DNA of 64,000 nt, taken from Szabonella sp046295215. Its GTDB lineage: Bacteria; Pseudomonadota; Alphaproteobacteria; Rhodobacterales; Rhodobacteraceae. Shown in pieces: positions 60,674 to 64,000 of this stretch. Every line of letters starts with the position of its first letter. Position 1 is the first letter of the stretch. The DNA is taken from contig JBKBNP010000014.1 of NCBI GenBank assembly GCA_046295215.1, positions 1 to 64,000 of the forward strand, given 5' to 3'. Made by a program: the position numbers and the translations under genes. The notes under the pieces are model-generated. The model searched no databases. It was not told where the DNA came from and worked only from the letters and a program-made list of their open reading frames with translations.

Positions 60674-62005
60674 TTACGCAAGCGGACGGGAGAGGGCGCG
60701 GCTCAGCGCGTGATAGGATGCTTTCGGGGTGCGCTGCAAGCTTTCGAAATCGACATGGACAAGGCCGAAGCGTTTGTCATAGCCGAGCGCCCATTCGTAA
60801 TTGTCCAGAAGCGACCAGCAGAAGTAACCCTTGACCGGCACGCCCCCGGCAATCGCGCCGCGAACCTCGGCCAGATGGGCGGCGAGATAGGCGATGCGGT
60901 CCTGGTCGGCAACCGTGCCGCCTGACAGTTGGTCGGGGGCGGCCATGCCGTTTTCGGTGATGTAGAGCGGCAGGCCGGGGGCGTGGTCTCGGTGGATGCG
61001 GCGCAGGAAATGGCCGAGGCCCTGCGGGTCGATTTCCCAGCCCATTGCGGTTTTCGGCAAGGGGCCACCGGTTTCGGCGAGGGCGGGCCAGGGGCCGGCG
61101 GTTGGAGCGATGCGCTTGCAGGTATAGTAATTCAGCCCCAGCCAGTCGAGCGGGGCGGCGATTGCCGCCATGTCGTCCTGCCAGCCATGCGGCAGATGCG
61201 GGGCGAGACCTTCCAGCACATCCTCCGGGTAACTCCCCTGACAGAAGGCCTGCACGAACCAGCGGTTGTAGATCCCGTCATAGAGACGTGCTGCGGCAAG
61301 TGCGGCGGGGCTGTCATCGGCGGGATGGGCATATTCGAAATTGCAGACCGCCCCGATATTGCCGATGCCGCGCGCGCGCAGGGCCGCGACGGCGGTGCCA
61401 TGGGCAAGGCAGACATGGTGCATGGCGCGGGCGGCGGCACGGATGTCGCGCAGGCCCGGCGCGTGTTGGCCGAGGAAATGCGACAGCCAGGCCACGCACC
61501 AGGGTTCATTGATCGGGGCCACCGACCAGAGCCTGTCGCCGATCCGGTCCACCAGCACCTCGGCATAATCGGCAAACCAGCCCGCAATGTCGCGGTTGCG
61601 CCAGCCGCCAAGATCGGCCAGCGGGGAAGGCAGTTCCCAGTGATAGAGCGTGAGCGCGGGCTTGATCCCGCGCGCCAGCATCCCGTCCACCAACCGGTCA
61701 TAGAAATCGAGCCCTTGCGGGTTTGGCCGGCCGCGCCCTTCCGGCATCACCCGCGCCCAGGAGGCGGAAAAGCGGTAGGCTTCGAAATTGCCGTCGCGGA
61801 TCAGGTCCAGATCCTCTGGCCAGCGGTTCAGGTGGTCGCAGGCGCGCGCGCCATTTTCACCCCGCACCACATTTCCGGGGGTGGCGGCGAAATCATCCCA
61901 ATGGGTGCGGCCTGCGCCACCCTGGGCATGGCCTTCGATCTGATAGGCGGATGTGGCCACGCCAAACAGGAAATCAGGCGGAAAATCAGCGCGTTGGGGC
62001 AACAT
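60674..62005 (-). CDS. Beta-glucosidase, glycoside hydrolase family 1
   Basis: 443 residues, GH1 barrel. Acid/base Glu in VAPINEPWCVAWL, nucleophile Glu in LPLYITENGMAAPD, N-terminal FLFGVATSAYQIEG and C-terminal KGYFCWSLLDNYEWALGY are all standard. No signal peptide, so it is cytosolic and acts on imported disaccharides. It lies between lacI (1 nt apart) and glk. The neighbouring transporter looks alpha-glucoside-specific while this is a beta-glucosidase family; both substrates may enter through related carriers. Confidence 0.94.
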   Translation of the reverse strand: MLPQRADFPPDFLFGVATSAYQIEGHAQGGAGRTHWDDFAATPGNVVRGENGARACDHLNRWPEDLDLIRDGNFEAYRFSASWARVMPEGRGRPNPQGLDFYDRLVDGMLARGIKPALTLYHWELPSPLADLGGWRNRDIAGWFADYAEVLVDRIGDRLWSVAPINEPWCVAWLSHFLGQHAPGLRDIRAAARAMHHVCLAHGTAVAALRARGIGNIGAVCNFEYAHPADDSPAALAAARLYDGIYNRWFVQAFCQGSYPEDVLEGLAPHLPHGWQDDMAAIAAPLDWLGLNYYTCKRIAPTAGPWPALAETGGPLPKTAMGWEIDPQGLGHFLRRIHRDHAPGLPLYITENGMAAPDQLSGGTVADQDRIAYLAAHLAEVRGAIAGGVPVKGYFCWSLLDNYEWALGYDKRFGLVHVDFESLQRTPKASYHALSRALSRPLA

Positions 62006-62006
62006 G

Positions 62007-63038
62007 TTATCTCCGGTCCGGCGCGGGGCCGGTTGACTGGCCGATGATGAGATCGGCCTCCATCAGATTTTCACGAGGGGACGGATCGGAGCTTTCCAGA
62101 AGCCCCAGCAGCATGTCCGCCGCCTGCCGCCCGGCCTCGCGCACCGAGGACCGCGTGGCGGTGAAGATCGGCACATCCTCGCCATTGCGCAGATAGCTCA
62201 GATCGTCGTCATGGATGATGACCGACACGTCGCGGCCCATCTTCAGACCCCGATCCTCGATCGCGCGGCGCAGGCCGAGGGCGGAGATCATCGACGAGAC
62301 GATGAAGGCGGTGGGTGGGTCGGGCAGGTCCAACATCTCCCGCCCGGCGCGATGGCCCCGCGCCTCGGTCATTTCATCCGTGGCCATCAGCACCGGGTCG
62401 GGCGCGACGCCGCGCGCGGCGAGCGCGTCCAGATAGCCCTTTCGCCGGCGGATCGCGAAATCCATGAATTCAAGCCCGTTGACCAGGGCGATGCGCCGGT
62501 GCCCGAGGTCGAGCAGGAAACCCGTTGCCCGCTCGAAGGCGCGGCGGTTGTTCACATCGACCCAGGAATAGGGCAGGGCTGCACCTGTGGAGCGGCCATG
62601 CACGACGAAAGGCAGGCCGATTTCGGTCAGAAGGGCGATGCGCGGATCGTCGAGCCGGGGGGCGTGCAGGATTACCCCGTCGCAGGCACCGCGCGCGCGC
62701 AAGGCGCGATAGGCCGCCTCCTCTTCATCATCCGCGACAACGGAAATCAGCATGTCATAGCCCGAGCGCGAATAGACCTCTCCCGCACCGGCGATGAAAT
62801 CGGCGAAAATCGGGTTGACGATCTCGTGCCGGGTGGCCAGCGGGATCACATGGCCGATGGCCATGGCCCGGCCTGTGGCCAGCCGGATCGCGCGGGTGTT
62901 GGGCCGGTAATTGTGCCGCTTGGCGGCGGCCATGACCCGCTCGCGCGTTGCCTCGTTGACCTCCGGATAGCCGTTCAGGGCCCGGCTGACCGTGGTCGGC
63001 GACAGGCCGAGCCTGCTGGCGAGTTCCTTGAGGTTCAT
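62007..63038 (-). CDS. LacI-family regulator (AglR-like)
   Basis: 343 residues. The helix-turn-helix NLKELASRLGLSPTTVSRAL then NGYPEVNEATRERV is canonical, and the sugar-binding core starts MAIGHVIPLATRHEIVNPIF. The start at 63038 gives MNLKELASRL. It is divergent from aglE across 269 bp, with a good promoter and an operator just downstream of its -10, so autorepression is expected. The operator motif recurs before aglE and glgP. It heads the operon with GH1 and glk. From memory it corresponds to AglR of rhizobia. Confidence 0.9.
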   Translation of the reverse strand: MNLKELASRLGLSPTTVSRALNGYPEVNEATRERVMAAAKRHNYRPNTRAIRLATGRAMAIGHVIPLATRHEIVNPIFADFIAGAGEVYSRSGYDMLISVVADDEEEAAYRALRARGACDGVILHAPRLDDPRIALLTEIGLPFVVHGRSTGAALPYSWVDVNNRRAFERATGFLLDLGHRRIALVNGLEFMDFAIRRRKGYLDALAARGVAPDPVLMATDEMTEARGHRAGREMLDLPDPPTAFIVSSMISALGLRRAIEDRGLKMGRDVSVIIHDDDLSYLRNGEDVPIFTATRSSVREAGRQAADMLLGLLESSDPSPRENLMEADLIIGQSTGPAPDRR

Positions 63039-63046
63039 GCCTGGCC

Positions 63047-63058
63047 CAAAACGGTTTG
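63047..63058. promoter_or_regulatory. LacI operator in the lacI leader
   Basis: CAAAACGGTTTG, near-palindromic around the central CG, 9 bp before the lacI start and just downstream of its -10. Extended 15-mer CCAAA(A/G)CGGTTTGAA is shared with the aglE site. Confidence 0.6.
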
Positions 63059-63069
63059 AACTGCGTGGG

Positions 63070-63098
63070 AGAATAGCGCCGGTTGTGGTCCGCGTCAA
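63070..63098 (-). promoter_or_regulatory. lacI promoter
   Basis: Minus strand: -35 TTGACG (63093-63098), spacer of exactly 17, -10 TATTCT (63070-63075). The operator at 63047-63058 lies just past the expected start of transcription. Confidence 0.6.
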
Positions 63099-63197
63099 AG
63101 GGTATACCGAAATTCCACGTTCATGAAAGGGCTTGGCACTGCCTGTTCGTTCAGTTTTTGACAGGATGGCGGTTGTGCCAAGGTCTTTATCGAAGGA

Positions 63198-63226
63198 TTG
63201 ACTCGACTGCTGCAATCAAGGATTGT
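63198..63226 (+). promoter_or_regulatory. Candidate aglE promoter
   Basis: TTGACT (63198-63203), 17-bp spacer, weak -10 GATTGT (63221-63226), with the operator at 63235 immediately downstream. Weak -10, so tentative. Confidence 0.4.
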
Positions 63227-63234
63227 GTGGTATC

Positions 63235-63246
63235 CAAAGCGGTTTG
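63235..63246. promoter_or_regulatory. LacI operator upstream of aglE
   Basis: CAAAGCGGTTTG in context CCAAAGCGGTTTGAA, matching the lacI-leader site except for one base. 62 bp before the aglE start. Confidence 0.6.
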
Positions 63247-63307
63247 AAAACGATTCTGCCGCAGGGAGGAAACGGCGCCGACGGGCGCGATCATCGGGAG
63301 GATGAGG

Positions 63308-64000
63308 ATGATGGCCAGATTGATGGCAGGCGCGGCCTTGATTGCGCTCATGGCGGGGGGCGCGCAGGCGCAGGCGCTCAAATTCGCGCCGGGCGAGGAT
63401 GCGCGGTTCAACTGGGACAGTTTCGAGGCGTTCAAGGGGCGCGATCTCTCGGGCCAGCGCCTGCGGATCGACGGGCCCTGGGGCGGGGTGGACAAGCAGC
63501 TTTTTGAAAGTGTCATCGCCTATTTCGTGGCGGCGACCGGGGCGGATGTCGAATATACCGGCGGCGACGGGTTCGAGCAGCGCGTGATGATCGATGTGGA
63601 GGCAGGCTCGCCCCCCGGTCTGGCCGTGGTGCCCCAACCGGGTCTGGCCGCCGATCTGGCCTCGCGCGGGAAGCTCGCGCCGCTGCCCGCGTCAGCCGCC
63701 GACTGGCTGCGCGAGAATTACGCTGCGGGCCAGTCCTGGGTCGATCTGGCCACCTACAAGGGCGCGGACGGGCAGGAGGCGCTTTATGGTTTCTTCTACA
63801 AGGTCGATGTGAAATCGCTGGTCTGGTATGTGCCGGAGAATTTCGAGGATGCGGGTTACGCCGTGCCCGAGACCATGGAGGAGTTGCGCGCGCTGACCGA
63901 ACAGATCGTGGCCGATGGTGACACGCCGTGGTGCATTGGTCTGGGGTCCGGTCCCGCGACGGGCTGGCCCGCGACCGATTGGGTCGAGGACATGATGCTG
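63308..64000 (+). CDS. aglE: Alpha-glucoside ABC transporter, periplasmic binding protein (partial)
   Basis: Open to the end of the window: 231 codons, C terminus missing. A Sec signal peptide (MMARLMAGAALIALMAGGAQ, cleaved before AQA or QALKF) is followed by a binding-protein fold. Segments such as WESF-like NWDSFEAFKG, LYGFFYKVDVKSLVWYVPEN and LGSGPATGWPATDWVEDMML strongly recall AglE of Sinorhizobium, which binds sucrose, maltose, trehalose and palatinose. GGGAGG is 6 nt before 63308, which fixes the start. The permease genes aglF and aglG and an ATPase gene aglK are expected just beyond the window. Confidence 0.88.
   Translation, partial: MMARLMAGAALIALMAGGAQAQALKFAPGEDARFNWDSFEAFKGRDLSGQRLRIDGPWGGVDKQLFESVIAYFVAATGADVEYTGGDGFEQRVMIDVEAGSPPGLAVVPQPGLAADLASRGKLAPLPASAADWLRENYAAGQSWVDLATYKGADGQEALYGFFYKVDVKSLVWYVPENFEDAGYAVPETMEELRALTEQIVADGDTPWCIGLGSGPATGWPATDWVEDMML

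Overview
The window is a high-GC, densely coded chromosomal segment of an alphaproteobacterium, almost certainly a member of the Rhodobacteraceae (Rhodobacter / Cereibacter / Gemmobacter / Paracoccus-like). The reasons are the IhfA-MerR / FabH-PlsX / L32 block, the paired gap genes next to tkt, a gene-transfer-agent-type lysis pair, a single-chain indolepyruvate oxidoreductase, the GC-rich hairpin plus CGAGGTATTT tail that recurs at gene ends, and an AglE-type sugar-binding protein. I see no insertion sequence, CRISPR array, rRNA or prophage structural gene; one tRNA (Pro-GGG) is present.

Layout. 1-13.6 kb: CBS protein, coaD, a DUF1127-like microprotein, a CPA1 antiporter with a cyclic-nucleotide-binding tail, two GAPDH paralogues with a 47-residue membrane peptide between them, tkt, a coiled-coil protein and zapA, an MliC-type lysozyme inhibitor, the grxD-bolA pair and purL. 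13.6-21.9 kb: a candidate sRNA with a strong terminator, a LysR regulator divergent from a fused indolepyruvate:ferredoxin oxidoreductase, an acyltransferase, murI, argC, ccmE. 21.9-28.6 kb: endolysin and holin resembling the RcGTA lysis genes, then argS, a SPOR protein, nagZ, scpA, scpB and a small basic protein. 28.6-36.9 kb: a secreted protein, a two-domain dcd, tRNA-Pro, merR, ihfA, fabH, plsX, rpmF and DUF177 on the minus strand; bamE and olsB on the plus strand; a TfoX-C protein. 37.0-49.3 kb: a QP-rich microprotein, an Rrf2 regulator, then the glycogen operon glgP-glgB-glgC-glgA-glgX-pgm. 49.5-59.6 kb: an MttB-family methyltransferase, a NarL-type response regulator, a FIST sensor, a PAS hybrid histidine kinase, then coxG-coxS-coxL-coxM-like molybdenum hydroxylase genes. 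59.7-64 kb: glk, a GH1 glucosidase and a LacI regulator on the minus strand, divergent from the start of an alpha-glucoside (agl) ABC transporter operon that runs off the window.

How the parts work together. The carbon-metabolism genes appear tied by shared operators. A 14-bp palindrome near TGTTAGCGCTAACA lies upstream of both gap genes and of glgP. A second LacI-type motif, AAA(A/G)CGGTTTGA, lies in the leaders of lacI and aglE and again upstream of glgP. This predicts that alpha-glucoside uptake, glucose phosphorylation, glycogen turnover and the GAPDH switch are controlled together. The two GAPDHs differ at the residue expected to set NAD versus NADP preference (Asp36 against Ala36).

The most system-like novelty candidate is the cluster of MttB-like protein, response regulator, FIST protein, hybrid kinase and Mo-hydroxylase. 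It pairs a NosP/NahK-like sensory module with a methyltransferase and a CO-dehydrogenase-like enzyme that lacks the CO-specific active-site loop. Function calls rest on motifs and remembered family features; no database search was possible.
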